Origin: Pseudoroseicyclus tamaricis | Lineage (GTDB): Bacteria; Pseudomonadota; Alphaproteobacteria; Rhodobacterales; Rhodobacteraceae | Assembly: GCF_012070395.1 (NCBI RefSeq) | Contig: NZ_JAAFYS010000001.1 | Span: 1,094,001 to 1,158,000 of the forward strand | Length of the DNA stretch: 64,000 nucleotides | Reading direction: 5' to 3' | Translations under genes and position numbers: made by a program | Notes under the pieces: generated by a model | The model's input: the letters and a program-made list of their open reading frames with translations, nothing else | Databases searched by the model: none | What the model was told of the DNA's origin: nothing | Part shown: one piece after another, positions 37,313 through 48,084 of the stretch | Numbering within the stretch: the first letter of the stretch is position 1 | How the letters are laid out: the number at the start of each line of letters is the position of its first letter

Positions 37313-40300
37313 CCGGCCTCCATCTCCACCAAGAGGTCCTTGGCGTCGATCTGGGCGCCGGCGGTGACATAGACCGCCTTCACCACGCCCGCCTTGTCGG
37401 CATGGATGCCCGTCTCCATCTTCATCGCCTCGATGGTCAGGAGCAGGTCGCCCTTCTTGACGCTCATCCCCGGCTGGGCGGCGATGGTGGCGACGACGCC
37501 CGGCATCGGCGCGCCGACATGGAGCGGGTTGGCCGGGTCGGCCTTCGGCACCGCCGCCTTGCCGCCCTGCGCCTTGCGGTTGGCCACGCGGATCGAGCGG
37601 GGCTGGCCGTTGAGCTCGAAGAAGACGCGCACCTCACCGTCATCCTGCAACTCGCCGACGGCGGAGAGGCGCAGTTCGAGCGTCTTGCCCGGGTCGATCT
37701 CCACCCCGATCTCGTCCCCCGGCTCCATGCCGTAGAAGAAGACCTTCGTCGGCAGGGCGCGGACGGGGCCGTAGAGCTGGTGGCGGGTGACGTAGTCGGT
37801 GAAGACCTTGGGATACATCAGGTAGGCGGCTAGGTCGCGGTCGGTGATCTCCTCCAGCTCCAGACCGGTCGCCTCTGCCAGCTCGCCACGCTTCGCGTCG
37901 AGATCCGCTGGAGGCATCAGGGCGCCGGGGCGCTCCGTCAGGGGCTCTTCGCCTTTCAGAACCTTCTCCTGCAGGGCCGGGGGCCAGCCGCCGGGGGGCT
38001 GGCCGAGGTTGCCCTTCATCATGTCGATGACGCTGTCTGGGAAGGCGACGTCCACCTCCGGGTCCTCGACCTGGGCGCGGGTGAGGCCCTGGGAGACCAT
38101 CATGAGGGCCATGTCGCCGACCACCTTGGAGGAGGGCGTGACCTTCACGATATCGCCGAACATCATGTTCACGTCGGCATAGGTCTTGGCGACCTCGTGC
38201 CACTTGTCCTCCAGCCCGAGGCTGCGCGCCTGCGCCTTGAGGTTGGTGAACTGGCCGCCCGGCATCTCGTGGAGGTACACCTCCGAGGCCGGCGCCTGCA
38301 TGCCGCTCTCGAAGGCGGCGTACTGGCCGCGCACGGCTTCCCAGTAGTTGGAGATCTCGCGGATGGCGGCGATGTCGAGCCCGGTGTCGCGCTCGGTATG
38401 CCGCAGCGCCTCGACGATGGAGCCGAGGGTGGGCTGCGAGGTGTTGCCGGAGAGCGAGTCGATGGCGCCGTCGACCACGTCGACCCCGGCCGCCGCCGCC
38501 GCCAGCACGGTGGAGATGGCGGCGCCGGAGGTGTCGTGGGTGTGGAAGTGGACGGGGATCGAGACCTCGTCCTTCAGGGCGCGGATCAGCTGCGTGGCGG
38601 CGGCGGGCTTGAGAAGGCCCGCCATGTCCTTCAGGCCGAGGATCTGGGCACCGGCGGCCTCCAGCTCCTTCGCCATGCCGACGTAGTACTTCAGGTCATA
38701 CTTCGCGCGATCCGGGTCGAGGATGTCGCCCGTGTAGCAGATGGCGGCCTCGCAGATCTTGCCCGTCTCCACCACGGCATCCATGGCGACGCGCATGTTC
38801 TCCACCCAGTTGAGCGAATCGAAGACGCGGAAGACATCGACCCCGCCCTCGGCGGCCTGCTGCACGAAGAACTGCACGACGTTGTCGGGGTAGTTCGTGT
38901 AGCCGACGCCGTTGGAGGCGCGCAGCAGCATCTGCGTCAGGATGTTCGGCATCGCGGCGCGGATGTCCGTCAGCCGCTTCCACGGGCTCTCCTGCAGGAA
39001 CCGGTAGGCGACGTCGAAGGTGGCGCCGCCCCAGCATTCCACGCTGAAGAGGCCCGACATGTTCTGCGCATAGGCGGGCGCCGCGCCGATCATGTCGATG
39101 GAGCGCATGCGGGTGGCGAGGAGCGACTGGTGGCCGTCGCGCATCGCGGTATCGGTGATCAGCAGCGGCTTGGAGGACAGCAGCCACTCCTGTACCGCCT
39201 TCACGCCGCCCTCACGGAGGAGATCGGCGGAGCCTTTCGGCACGTCGCTGGAGAAGGCGACGGGCGGCTTCGGCGGCTTCGCCTCGGCGTAGGGCAGGGC
39301 GCGGCCCTCCGTCTCCGGGTGGCCGTTGACGGTGATGTCGGCGATGTAGGTGAGGATCTTCGTCGCCCGGTCGCGCCGCTGGCGGAAGTCGAAGAGCTCC
39401 GGCGTCTCGTCGATGAACTTGGTGGTGTACTGGTTGCTCAGGAAGGTCGGGTGCTTGAGCAGGTTGATGACGAAATCGATGTTCGTGCTCACCCCGCGGA
39501 TGCGGAACTCGCGGAGCGCCCGGTCCATCCGCGCGATGGCCATCTCGGGCGTCGGCGCCCGGGCGGTGACCTTCGTCAGGAGCGAATCGTAGTAGCGGGT
39601 GATGACGGCGCCCGAATAGGCCGTACCGCCGTCGAGGCGGATGCCGGGGCCCGTGGCGCTCCGATACGTCTGGATGCGGCCGTAATCGGGGATGAAGTTG
39701 TTCGTCGGGTCTTCGGTCGTCACCCGGCATTGGACGGCGTGTCCCTGCAGCTCGACATCGTACTGGCTGGCCTTTCCCGTCGCCTCCGTCAGGCTCTTGC
39801 CCTCGGCGATGAGGATCTGGGCGCGCACGATGTCGATCCCCGTCACCTCCTCGGTGACGGTGTGCTCGACCTGCACGCGGGGGTTCACCTCGATGAAGTA
39901 GAACTCCCCCGAATCCATATCCATCAGGAATTCGACGGTGCCGGCGCACTCGTAGTTCACGTGCTGGCAGATCTGGCGGCCGAGGTTGCAGATGCGCTCG
40001 CGCTGCGCCTCGGAGAGGTAGGGGGCCGGCGCCCGCTCGACGACCTTCTGGTTGCGCCGCTGGACGGAGCAGTCCCGCTCCCACAGGTGGTAGATGTTGC
40101 CGTGGCTGTCGCCGAGGATCTGAACCTCGACGTGCCGGGCGCGGGTGATCATCTTCTCGAGGTAGCCCTCGCCGTTGCCGAAGGCGGCCTCGGCCTCGCG
40201 CCGGCCCTCCAGCACCTTCGATTCCAGCTCGTCCTCGCTGAAGATCGGCCGCATCCCCCGGCCGCCGCCGCCCCAGCTGGCCTTGAGCATCAGCGGGTAG

Positions 40301-40764
40301 CCCACCTCGGCGGCCTGTCGGCGGATCTCCTCCATGTCCTCGCCCAGCACCTCGGTGGCGGGGATGACCGGCACGCCGGCCTCGATGGCGACGCGGCGGG
40401 CGGAGGCCTTGTCGCCGAGCTCGCGCATCGTCTGCGCCTTGGGGCCGATGAAGGTGATGCCGGCCTCGGTGCAGGCATCGACGAAATCGGGGTTCTCGGA
40501 GAGCAGGCCATAGCCCGGGTGGATGGCGTCGGCGCCGCTCTTCTTGGCGACCCGGATGATCTCGGGGATCGATAGGTAGGCGGCCACCGGCCCCAGCCCC
40601 TCGCCGATGCGGTAGGCCTCGTCGGACTTGAAGCGGTGCAGGCCGAGCTTGTCCTCCTCGGCGTAGACGGCGACCGTCTTCTTCCCCATCTCGTTGGCGG
40701 CCCGCATGATGCGGATGGCGATCTCGCCCCGGTTGGCGATGAGGATCTTGTTGAACTCGGCCAT
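37309..40764 (-). CDS. pyc: Pyruvate carboxylase
   Basis: 1151 residues, a full-length single-chain enzyme that carboxylates pyruvate to oxaloacetate with ATP and biotin. Domains: biotin carboxylase (1 to about 455; KILIANRGEIAIR, KASWGGGGRGMR, FIEVNPRVQVEHTVTEEVTG); carboxyltransferase (about 535-800; DTAMRDGHQSLLATRMR, GGATFDVAYRFL, the HFHTHDTSG metal site); PYC_OADA allosteric region; and biotinyl domain at the C-terminus with the biotin lysine in EAMKMETG. The ATG at 40764 follows GGGGGACGCGAG; the frame continues to 41085 only by running into the map gene. It refills the TCA cycle and supports gluconeogenesis. Confidence 0.97.
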   Translation of the reverse strand: MAEFNKILIANRGEIAIRIMRAANEMGKKTVAVYAEEDKLGLHRFKSDEAYRIGEGLGPVAAYLSIPEIIRVAKKSGADAIHPGYGLLSENPDFVDACTEAGITFIGPKAQTMRELGDKASARRVAIEAGVPVIPATEVLGEDMEEIRRQAAEVGYPLMLKASWGGGGRGMRPIFSEDELESKVLEGRREAEAAFGNGEGYLEKMITRARHVEVQILGDSHGNIYHLWERDCSVQRRNQKVVERAPAPYLSEAQRERICNLGRQICQHVNYECAGTVEFLMDMDSGEFYFIEVNPRVQVEHTVTEEVTGIDIVRAQILIAEGKSLTEATGKASQYDVELQGHAVQCRVTTEDPTNNFIPDYGRIQTYRSATGPGIRLDGGTAYSGAVITRYYDSLLTKVTARAPTPEMAIARMDRALREFRIRGVSTNIDFVINLLKHPTFLSNQYTTKFIDETPELFDFRQRRDRATKILTYIADITVNGHPETEGRALPYAEAKPPKPPVAFSSDVPKGSADLLREGGVKAVQEWLLSSKPLLITDTAMRDGHQSLLATRMRSIDMIGAAPAYAQNMSGLFSVECWGGATFDVAYRFLQESPWKRLTDIRAAMPNILTQMLLRASNGVGYTNYPDNVVQFFVQQAAEGGVDVFRVFDSLNWVENMRVAMDAVVETGKICEAAICYTGDILDPDRAKYDLKYYVGMAKELEAAGAQILGLKDMAGLLKPAAATQLIRALKDEVSIPVHFHTHDTSGAAISTVLAAAAAGVDVVDGAIDSLSGNTSQPTLGSIVEALRHTERDTGLDIAAIREISNYWEAVRGQYAAFESGMQAPASEVYLHEMPGGQFTNLKAQARSLGLEDKWHEVAKTYADVNMMFGDIVKVTPSSKVVGDMALMMVSQGLTRAQVEDPEVDVAFPDSVIDMMKGNLGQPPGGWPPALQEKVLKGEEPLTERPGALMPPADLDAKRGELAEATGLELEEITDRDLAAYLMYPKVFTDYVTRHQLYGPVRALPTKVFFYGMEPGDEIGVEIDPGKTLELRLSAVGELQDDGEVRVFFELNGQPRSIRVANRKAQGGKAAVPKADPANPLHVGAPMPGVVATIAAQPGMSVKKGDLLLTIEAMKMETGIHADKAGVVKAVYVTAGAQIDAKDLLVEMEAG

Positions 40765-40880
40765 CTCGCGTCCCCCGGGGCTGTCCATGTCGGAGGCCAG
40801 CCTAGTCATGCCGCGATGCGGCGCAATCCCCCCGAGGGGGGTGGCGGCCTCCGCCGAGCGAAAAAGCCGGGGCAGGGGGC

Positions 40881-41630
40881 TCAGCCGGGGAGCGTCAGCA
40901 CGATGGGGCCGCGGTCGGTGGCGACGATTGTGTGCTCGTATTGCACGACGGGGGCGGCCGGCTCGGCATGGAGCGTCCAGCCGTCGCCGCCATCGGCGGC
41001 CCAGAGCGCGCCCTGCGAGAGGAAGGGCTCGACCGTCAGCACCATCCCCTTGCGGATGCGCCGCCGCTCGCCGCGCGCAGGCCATGTGGGGATCTCCTCC
41101 GGCTCCTCGTGCAGGGCCCGGCCGATGCCGTGGCTGGCGAGGTTGCGCAGCAGGGTATAGCCGCGCTTGGAGGCGAACTGCCCGATGGCTTCGCCGATGC
41201 CGCCCAGCGGCCGGCCGCTGCGCACCTGGTCGATGCCGATCTGCGTGGCGCGCCGCCCGTCGCGGCAGAGCCGCTCCAGCGAGGGGGGCACGGGGCCGAG
41301 GCGGAACGTGGCACCGGTATCGGCGAAGTAGCCATCCTTCGAGGCGGAGACGTCGATGTTCACCAGGTCTCCCGTCGCCAGCACGCGCGGGCCGGGGATG
41401 CCGTGGGCGACCTCCTCGTTGACGCTGATGCAGGTGGCGCCGGGAAAGTCGTAGGTGGATTGCGGGGCGGAGCGCGCGCCCTCCCGCTCCAACAGCTCAC
41501 GGCCGATCTCGTCGAGCTCGGCCGTCGTCATCCCCGGCTCCATCGCGCCGGCCATGGCCTGCATGGTGGCGGCGACGATGCGGCCGATGTCCTTGAGCGC
41601 CTCCAGCTCGTGCTGCCTGGTGATCGTCAT
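40881..41630 (-). CDS. map: Type I methionine aminopeptidase
   Basis: 249 residues. It removes the initiator methionine from nascent proteins. The five metal ligands are visible: two aspartates in NIDVSASKDGYFADTG, histidine in ASHGIGRALHE, and glutamates in TVEPFLS and VQYEHTIV. The substrate histidine region is VAHGIPGP. The ATG at 41630 is the first in frame. It lies upstream of pyc on the same strand with a 116-base gap containing two short inverted repeats. Rhodobacterales often have more than one map gene; whether this is the essential copy cannot be told. Confidence 0.93.
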   Translation of the reverse strand: MTITRQHELEALKDIGRIVAATMQAMAGAMEPGMTTAELDEIGRELLEREGARSAPQSTYDFPGATCISVNEEVAHGIPGPRVLATGDLVNIDVSASKDGYFADTGATFRLGPVPPSLERLCRDGRRATQIGIDQVRSGRPLGGIGEAIGQFASKRGYTLLRNLASHGIGRALHEEPEEIPTWPARGERRRIRKGMVLTVEPFLSQGALWAADGGDGWTLHAEPAAPVVQYEHTIVATDRGPIVLTLPG

Positions 41631-41763
41631 GACATCCGTCCCTTCGTCAAAATCGGCGCGAGGCTGGACCGGATCGTGCCCGGCCGCAATGCGGCAGGCG
41701 GGCCGAATGGGGGGAAGTCGGCCCCTCCCGCCCCGGGGAGAACGGGGGGGAGGGGCGCCCGCC

Positions 41764-43371
<1,608 letters not shown>

Positions 43372-43461
43372 TCAACGGAACATTCTTGCCAAGAGCATCA
43401 AATTGACAGGCGCCCGCGGAATGTGCATGTCTCCCCGGCAGCAGAGGGGGAGCCACGCGCC

Positions 43462-44037
43462 GTGAGCCAGACGAAGATGACCGGATACCGTGACGGCGTA
43501 CCCGAGCTGATCGCTGCCCACGGGCTGGGCGAGGAGACGGCGGAGGCGCTTCTGGCGCTCGACCTCGCCATGTTCCAGTACGCCCGCCGCGTGGCGAAGG
43601 GCGAGTGGGTGGCCTTCATCCTGCGCCGCATCGAGGCGGACCTCGAGATGGTGCAGTTCCAGGCCCTCGCCTCCGTCGCCCGCCGCTGCACGCCGGGCAA
43701 GGGGGGCGATGTCACCTGGGCCACGGTCGGCGATCTGGCGGAGGAGATGCAGATCACCCCGTCCCGCGCCTCCCGCCTCGCCGCCGAGCTCGTCTCCCGC
43801 GGCTACCTCCGCCGGGGGGCGGCGCAGGACGACGGCCGCAAGTCCTACCTCGAGCCGACGGCCAAGGCGGGGCGGTTCCTCGCGCGGTTCCGCAAGGAGA
43901 AGTGGGATTTCATGCTGTCGATCTACGACAGCTGGCCGGAGGACGACATCCGCACCTTCGCCCGCCTCTACGAGCGCTACACCAGCGCCGTGCAGGAGCG
44001 GATGACGGAAGACGGCGAGACGCGCGCTGAGTCGTAG
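43462..44037 (+). CDS. MarR family transcriptional regulator
   Basis: 191 residues from a GTG with GGGGGAG eight bases upstream. The winged helix is in the middle: ATVGDLAEEMQITPSRASRL as recognition helix-turn-helix, then ELVSRGYLRRGAAQDDGRKS as wing, where the DDGR motif is the MarR hallmark. Helices before and after would dimerise. It probably controls the divergent DHA2 exporter. A GTG at 43369 in the same frame would place the ribosome site and operators inside the gene, so the later start was used. Confidence 0.85.
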   Translation: MSQTKMTGYRDGVPELIAAHGLGEETAEALLALDLAMFQYARRVAKGEWVAFILRRIEADLEMVQFQALASVARRCTPGKGGDVTWATVGDLAEEMQITPSRASRLAAELVSRGYLRRGAAQDDGRKSYLEPTAKAGRFLARFRKEKWDFMLSIYDSWPEDDIRTFARLYERYTSAVQERMTEDGETRAES

Positions 44038-44345
44038 GGTGGGTTTTCAACACACCATGGCTCAACGTCGCCGCTGCTTTTGAGCCCGGGCGGCCGAAGA
44101 CCCCTAACCGAACCCGGTGCGCCCCTTCGTAGGGTGGCTTTCCAACCCACCGTTGCGCAACGCCTTCGCCTTTCCCTGCTCGGTACGCGCCAGAGGCGCA
44201 GGGCGAGCGCCGGCCCGTCCCGCGGGCTGGCGCTCCGGCGGCGTCACCTCCTCGCTCTGATCGAGGAGGCGGTGGCACCATAAACCGCGCCGCTCCCCCG
44301 TCGGCGCACCACCCCACGTGCCGGCGCTTGCCCTGCGCCTGCACC
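44035..44345 (+). repeat. MITE-like intergenic repeat, rearranged copy B
   Basis: Two copies of the end palindrome occur (44035-44059 and 44131-44152, both GTAGGGTGG...CACC), followed by the arm GGCGCAGGGCGAGCGCC near 44200 and a divergent arm near 44310 (GCCGGCGCTTGCCCTGCGCCTG). The core is degenerate compared with the copies at 61440-62272. This explains most of the 44038-44467 gap, which holds no gene. Confidence 0.65.
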
Positions 44346-44410
44346 CGGCCACCTGGCCCCACCGCGCCACCACCGACCGCCCGCACCCTTCACACCTCGT
44401 TAACGAACTG

Positions 44411-44425
44411 GAACATTCGAGGAAC
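44411..44425. promoter_or_regulatory. LexA (SOS) box upstream of uvrD
   Basis: GAAC-ATTCGAG-GAAC, the GTTC-N7-GTTC alphaproteobacterial LexA site read on the other strand, ending 42 bases before the ATG of the helicase gene. Confidence 0.7.
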
Positions 44426-44467
44426 GATCCCTTTCCAGCCGCGCCTCTTCGCGGTAGTCTTAACGCC

Positions 44468-46834
44468 ATGAGCAGCGACGAGGCGCCAATGCCCGCATCC
44501 TCCGCCCAGCCCGCCCCTCTCAGCCAGCAGGCCATGGCCGCCCGCGGGGCGCCGTATCTCGACGACCTCAACCCCGCGCAGCGCGAGGCGGTGGAGGCGC
44601 TCGACGGCCCCGTGCTGATGCTCGCCGGCGCCGGCACCGGCAAGACGAAGGCGCTGACGACCCGGATCGGCCACCTGCTGCTCACCGGCAAATGCCGCAC
44701 GAACGAGATCCTCGGCGTGACCTTCACGAACAAGGCCGCGCGCGAGATGAAGACCCGCATCGGCCGGCTCATGGGCGAGGCGGTGGAGGGGATGCCGTGG
44801 CTCGGCACCTTCCACTCCGTCAACGCCAAGCTGCTGCGCCGCCATGCCGAGCTCGTGGGGCTCAAGTCCAGCTTCACCATCCTCGATACCGACGACCAGC
44901 TGCGCCTGCTCAAGCAGCTCCTCGTCGCCAACAACATCGACGACAAACGCTGGCCCGCCCGGATGCTCGCCGGCATCATCGACAACTGGAAGAACCGCGC
45001 CTGGACGCCCGAGAAGGTGCCGGCCGGCGAGGCCTCCGCCTTCGACCGCCGGGGCGTCGAGCTCTACGCGCAATACCAGGCGCGTCTCCGCGACCTGAAC
45101 GCCGTCGATTTCGGCGACCTCCTCCTGCACATGCTCACGATCTTCCAGGAGCATGAGGACGTGCTGGCGCAATACCAGCGCTGGTTCCGCTACATCCTCG
45201 TCGACGAGTACCAGGATACCAACGTCGCCCAGTACCTCTGGCTGCGCCTGCTCGCGCAGAGCCACAAGAACATCTGCTGCGTCGGCGATGACGACCAGTC
45301 GATCTACGGCTGGCGAGGTGCCGAGGTGGGCAACATCCTGCGGTTCGAGAAGGATTTCCCGGGCGCCAAGGTCATCCGGCTGGAGCAGAACTACCGCTCC
45401 ACGCCGCATATCCTCGCCGCCGCCTCCGGCCTCATCACCGCCAACAAGGGTCGCCTCGGCAAGACGCTGTGGACGGATGCCGAGGAGGGCGAGAAGGTTC
45501 GCCTCATCGGCCATTGGGACGGCGAGGAAGAGGCCCGCTGGATCGGCGAGGAGATCGAGGCGATGCAGGGCGGCACCCGCGGCCTCGCCCCCATGTCGCT
45601 CGATCACATGGCGATTCTCGTGCGCGCGTCGCACCAGATGCGGGCCTTCGAGGATCGCTTCCTGACCATCGGCCTCAACTACCGCGTCATCGGCGGCCCC
45701 CGCTTCTACGAACGGATGGAGATCCGCGATGCCATGGCCTACTTCCGCCTCGCCGTCAGCCAGGAGGACGACCTCGCCTTCGAGCGGATCGTCAACACGC
45801 CGAAGCGCGGCCTCGGCGACAAGGCGGTGCAGACCATCCAGCGCGCCGCCCGCGAGCACGGGCTGAGCCTGGTCGAGGGCGCCCGGCTCTGCGTCGACGA
45901 GGGGCGTCTTTCCGGCAAGGGGCTGAAAGAGCTGCGCACGCTCGTGCAGGGGCTCGACCGCTGGCATGGGCAGGTGATCAGCGAGGCCGACACCCATGTC
46001 GAGCTGGCCGAGATGATCCTCGACGAATCGGGCTACACGGCCATGTGGCAGAACGACAAGACGCCCGAGGCGCCCGGCCGGCTGGAGAACCTCAAAGAGC
46101 TGGTGAAGGCGCTGGAGGAGTTCGAGAATCTGCAGGGCTTCCTCGAGCACATCGCGCTGATCATGGACAACGAGAGCGAGGAGCAGGGGGAGAAGGTCAC
46201 GCTGATGACGCTCCACGCCGCCAAGGGCCTCGAGTTTCCGGCCGTCTTCCTGCCGGGCTGGGAAGACGGGCTCTTCCCGTCCCAGCGCAGCATGGACGAA
46301 TCGGGCCTCAAGGGGCTGGAGGAGGAGCGGCGCCTCGCCTACGTGGGCATCACCAGGGCGGAAAAGCTCTGCACCATCTCCTTCGCGGGCAACCGGCGGG
46401 TCTACGGGCAATGGCAGAGCGCCTTGCCCTCCCGTTTCATCGACGAGCTGCCGCAGGAGCATATCGAGGTGCTGACGCCCCCCGGCCTCTATGGCGGCGG
46501 GTTCGGCGCGGCCGCCCCCTCCGCCGGCCCCTCGGCGGTGCAGGAGCGGGCGATGCGGGCGGATGTCTACAACTCGCCGGGCTGGAAGCGCATGCAGTCG
46601 CGCCAGCAGCGCCCCGTCTCCCAGCCGGCCGAGGCGCGGAACATGACGATCGACCTCGAGGCGACGTCCAGCTTCACCACCGGCGAGCGGGTCTTCCACA
46701 AGAAGTTCGGCTACGGCGCCATCACCGCCATCGAGGGCGACAAGCTGGAGATCGCCTTCGACAAGGCGGGCGTGAAGAACGTCGTCTCCCGCTTCGTCGT
46801 CGCCGCCGACCTCGCGGACGACATCCCCTTCTGA
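44468..46834 (+). CDS. uvrD: UvrD/PcrA-type DNA helicase
   Basis: 788 residues of a superfamily 1A 3'-5' helicase for nucleotide-excision and mismatch repair. Motif order: YLDDLNPAQREAVEA (Q motif), AGAGTGKTKALTTRI (Walker A, about 55-62), TFHSVNAKLLRRH, VDEYQDTN (Walker B), GDDDQSIYGWRGA, LEQNYRST, VTLMTLHAAKGLEFPAVFLPGWE and LAYVGITRAEK. The C-terminus has a Tudor-like PcrA domain (VFHKKFGYGAITAIEGDKLE). The ATG at 44468 is preferred: frames extending to 44318 run through a repeat and the LexA box. Damage induction through LexA is expected. Confidence 0.95.
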   Translation: MSSDEAPMPASSAQPAPLSQQAMAARGAPYLDDLNPAQREAVEALDGPVLMLAGAGTGKTKALTTRIGHLLLTGKCRTNEILGVTFTNKAAREMKTRIGRLMGEAVEGMPWLGTFHSVNAKLLRRHAELVGLKSSFTILDTDDQLRLLKQLLVANNIDDKRWPARMLAGIIDNWKNRAWTPEKVPAGEASAFDRRGVELYAQYQARLRDLNAVDFGDLLLHMLTIFQEHEDVLAQYQRWFRYILVDEYQDTNVAQYLWLRLLAQSHKNICCVGDDDQSIYGWRGAEVGNILRFEKDFPGAKVIRLEQNYRSTPHILAAASGLITANKGRLGKTLWTDAEEGEKVRLIGHWDGEEEARWIGEEIEAMQGGTRGLAPMSLDHMAILVRASHQMRAFEDRFLTIGLNYRVIGGPRFYERMEIRDAMAYFRLAVSQEDDLAFERIVNTPKRGLGDKAVQTIQRAAREHGLSLVEGARLCVDEGRLSGKGLKELRTLVQGLDRWHGQVISEADTHVELAEMILDESGYTAMWQNDKTPEAPGRLENLKELVKALEEFENLQGFLEHIALIMDNESEEQGEKVTLMTLHAAKGLEFPAVFLPGWEDGLFPSQRSMDESGLKGLEEERRLAYVGITRAEKLCTISFAGNRRVYGQWQSALPSRFIDELPQEHIEVLTPPGLYGGGFGAAAPSAGPSAVQERAMRADVYNSPGWKRMQSRQQRPVSQPAEARNMTIDLEATSSFTTGERVFHKKFGYGAITAIEGDKLEIAFDKAGVKNVVSRFVVAADLADDIPF

Positions 46835-46840
46835 TCCCCC

Positions 46841-46890
46841 TTCATCTGGCCGGAAATACCTCGGGGGGCTCCGGGGGGCTGGCCCCCCGG
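46841..46890. repeat. G-run/ATTT terminator-like repeat, copy 2
   Basis: Inverted orientation of the 34301 element: TTCATCTGGCCGGAAATACC, then a G-run and the GGGGGGC/GCCCCCC hairpin. It sits between the convergent uvrD and LysE genes and probably ends both transcripts. Confidence 0.7.
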
Positions 46891-46909
46891 CCCTCGGGCG
46901 CCACCCACG

Positions 46910-47506
46910 TCAGGGCCAGATCAGCGGCACCAGCGTCGCCAGCAGCAGCACCGCCATGGCGATGTTGAAGGCCCTCAGGCGCCGCCGGTCCGTCAGCACC
47001 TGCGCCGCGCCGACCCCCAGCGCCGACCAGCTCGTCGTCGAGACGATGGAGACGAGAAGGAAGGCGCCGGAGACAACCAGCACGTCCCGTAACCCGTGGC
47101 CGGCGGCAAAGACGGTGGTGGCCGTCGTCGCCATCGCCCAGGCCTTCGGATTCACCCATTGAAACCCCGCCGCCTGCAAAAAGGTCAGCGGCCGCCCCTC
47201 CGCCCGCGGCCCGTCGGCGGGCGGCACGGCGCTGGCGATCTTCCACGCCAGCCAGAGCAGGTAGCAGAGCGAGGCGGCGGTCAGCACCGTCTGCACCCAT
47301 GGCCAGCGCTCGAAGACCAACGACAGGCCGATGCCGACGCCGAAGATCATCAGAGAGAAGCCGAGCCCCACCCCCAGCATGTGCGGCAGGGTCCGGCGGA
47401 AGCCGTAATTGGCGCCCGATGCCATGAGCATGAGGTTGTTCGGCCCGGGCGAGCAGGTACCGGCGAGGGCGAAGAGGAGAAGGGGGATCGTCGAGTCGGC
47501 CATCAT
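46910..47506 (-). CDS. LysE family amino-acid exporter
   Basis: 198 residues with six hydrophobic segments. The LysE/RhtB signature GTCSPGPNNLMLMASGANYGFRR is near residue 17, followed by GVGLGFSLMIFGVG, and FQWVNPKAWAMA in the second half. It would export an amino acid or derivative; which one is unknown. The start is ATGATG (47506 or 47503). It is divergent from an Lrp/AsnC regulator, the standard partner of such exporters. Frames reaching 47947 run antisense through that regulator and are not real. Confidence 0.9.
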   Translation of the reverse strand: MMADSTIPLLLFALAGTCSPGPNNLMLMASGANYGFRRTLPHMLGVGLGFSLMIFGVGIGLSLVFERWPWVQTVLTAASLCYLLWLAWKIASAVPPADGPRAEGRPLTFLQAAGFQWVNPKAWAMATTATTVFAAGHGLRDVLVVSGAFLLVSIVSTTSWSALGVGAAQVLTDRRRLRAFNIAMAVLLLATLVPLIWP

Positions 47507-47587
47507 GCCGCAAGACTGCCCTCGCGCCCGCCGGATGAAATTGCGAAGATGCGGCTGTAGAAACGATCTGCGCAAGGAAGGCCGGGA

Positions 47588-48031
47588 ATGGATGATATTG
47601 ACCGCAGGATCTTGCGTGAGCTGGCCGACGACGGTCGCGTCAGCAACCAGGCGCTCGCCGGGCGCGTGGGCCTCTCCCCTTCCGCCTGCCTGCGCCGTGT
47701 GCAGGAGCTGGAGCGCCGGCGCGTCATCACCGGCTACCGGGCGCGGACCGATCCGGTGGCGATGGGGCGGGGCTTCGTCGTCTATGTCTCCGTAGGGCTC
47801 GGCGAGCACACCAAGGCCGCGCAGGACGCATTCGAGCGACGGCTCTCCTCGGCGCAGGAGGTGCGCGAGTGCCACAACGTCGCCGGTGCCTTCGAGTATC
47901 TGCTTCGGGTAGAGACGGCGGATCTCCCCTCCTACAAGCGCTTCCATGCCGAGGTGTTGGGGACGATCCCGACCGTGCGGCAGATCACCAGCTACATCGT
48001 CATGGGCACGTCCAAGGACGAGCGGGACTGA
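47588..48031 (+). CDS. Lrp/AsnC family transcriptional regulator
   Basis: 147 residues. N-terminal helix-turn-helix (DDIDRRILRELADDGRVSN, then QALAGRVGLSPSACLRRVQEL), hinge RRRVITGYRA, and a RAM/AsnC ligand domain (FVVYVSVGL, VRECHNVAGAFEYLLRVETAD, GTIPTVRQITSYIVM). Lrp-type proteins form octamers that bind amino acids. It probably activates or represses the divergent LysE exporter in response to its substrate. The ATG follows GGAAGG. Confidence 0.92.
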   Translation: MDDIDRRILRELADDGRVSNQALAGRVGLSPSACLRRVQELERRRVITGYRARTDPVAMGRGFVVYVSVGLGEHTKAAQDAFERRLSSAQEVRECHNVAGAFEYLLRVETADLPSYKRFHAEVLGTIPTVRQITSYIVMGTSKDERD

Positions 48032-48084
48032 TGCGCCAGCCCGGGTAACAGCTTTATGTCACCCGCTGAAGTAATAACGCTGAC

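Noticed and set aside
40765-41085. N-terminal extension of pyruvate carboxylase
   Set aside because: It runs antisense or out of frame into map with low-complexity sequence; the MAEFNKILIANRGE start is the family standard.
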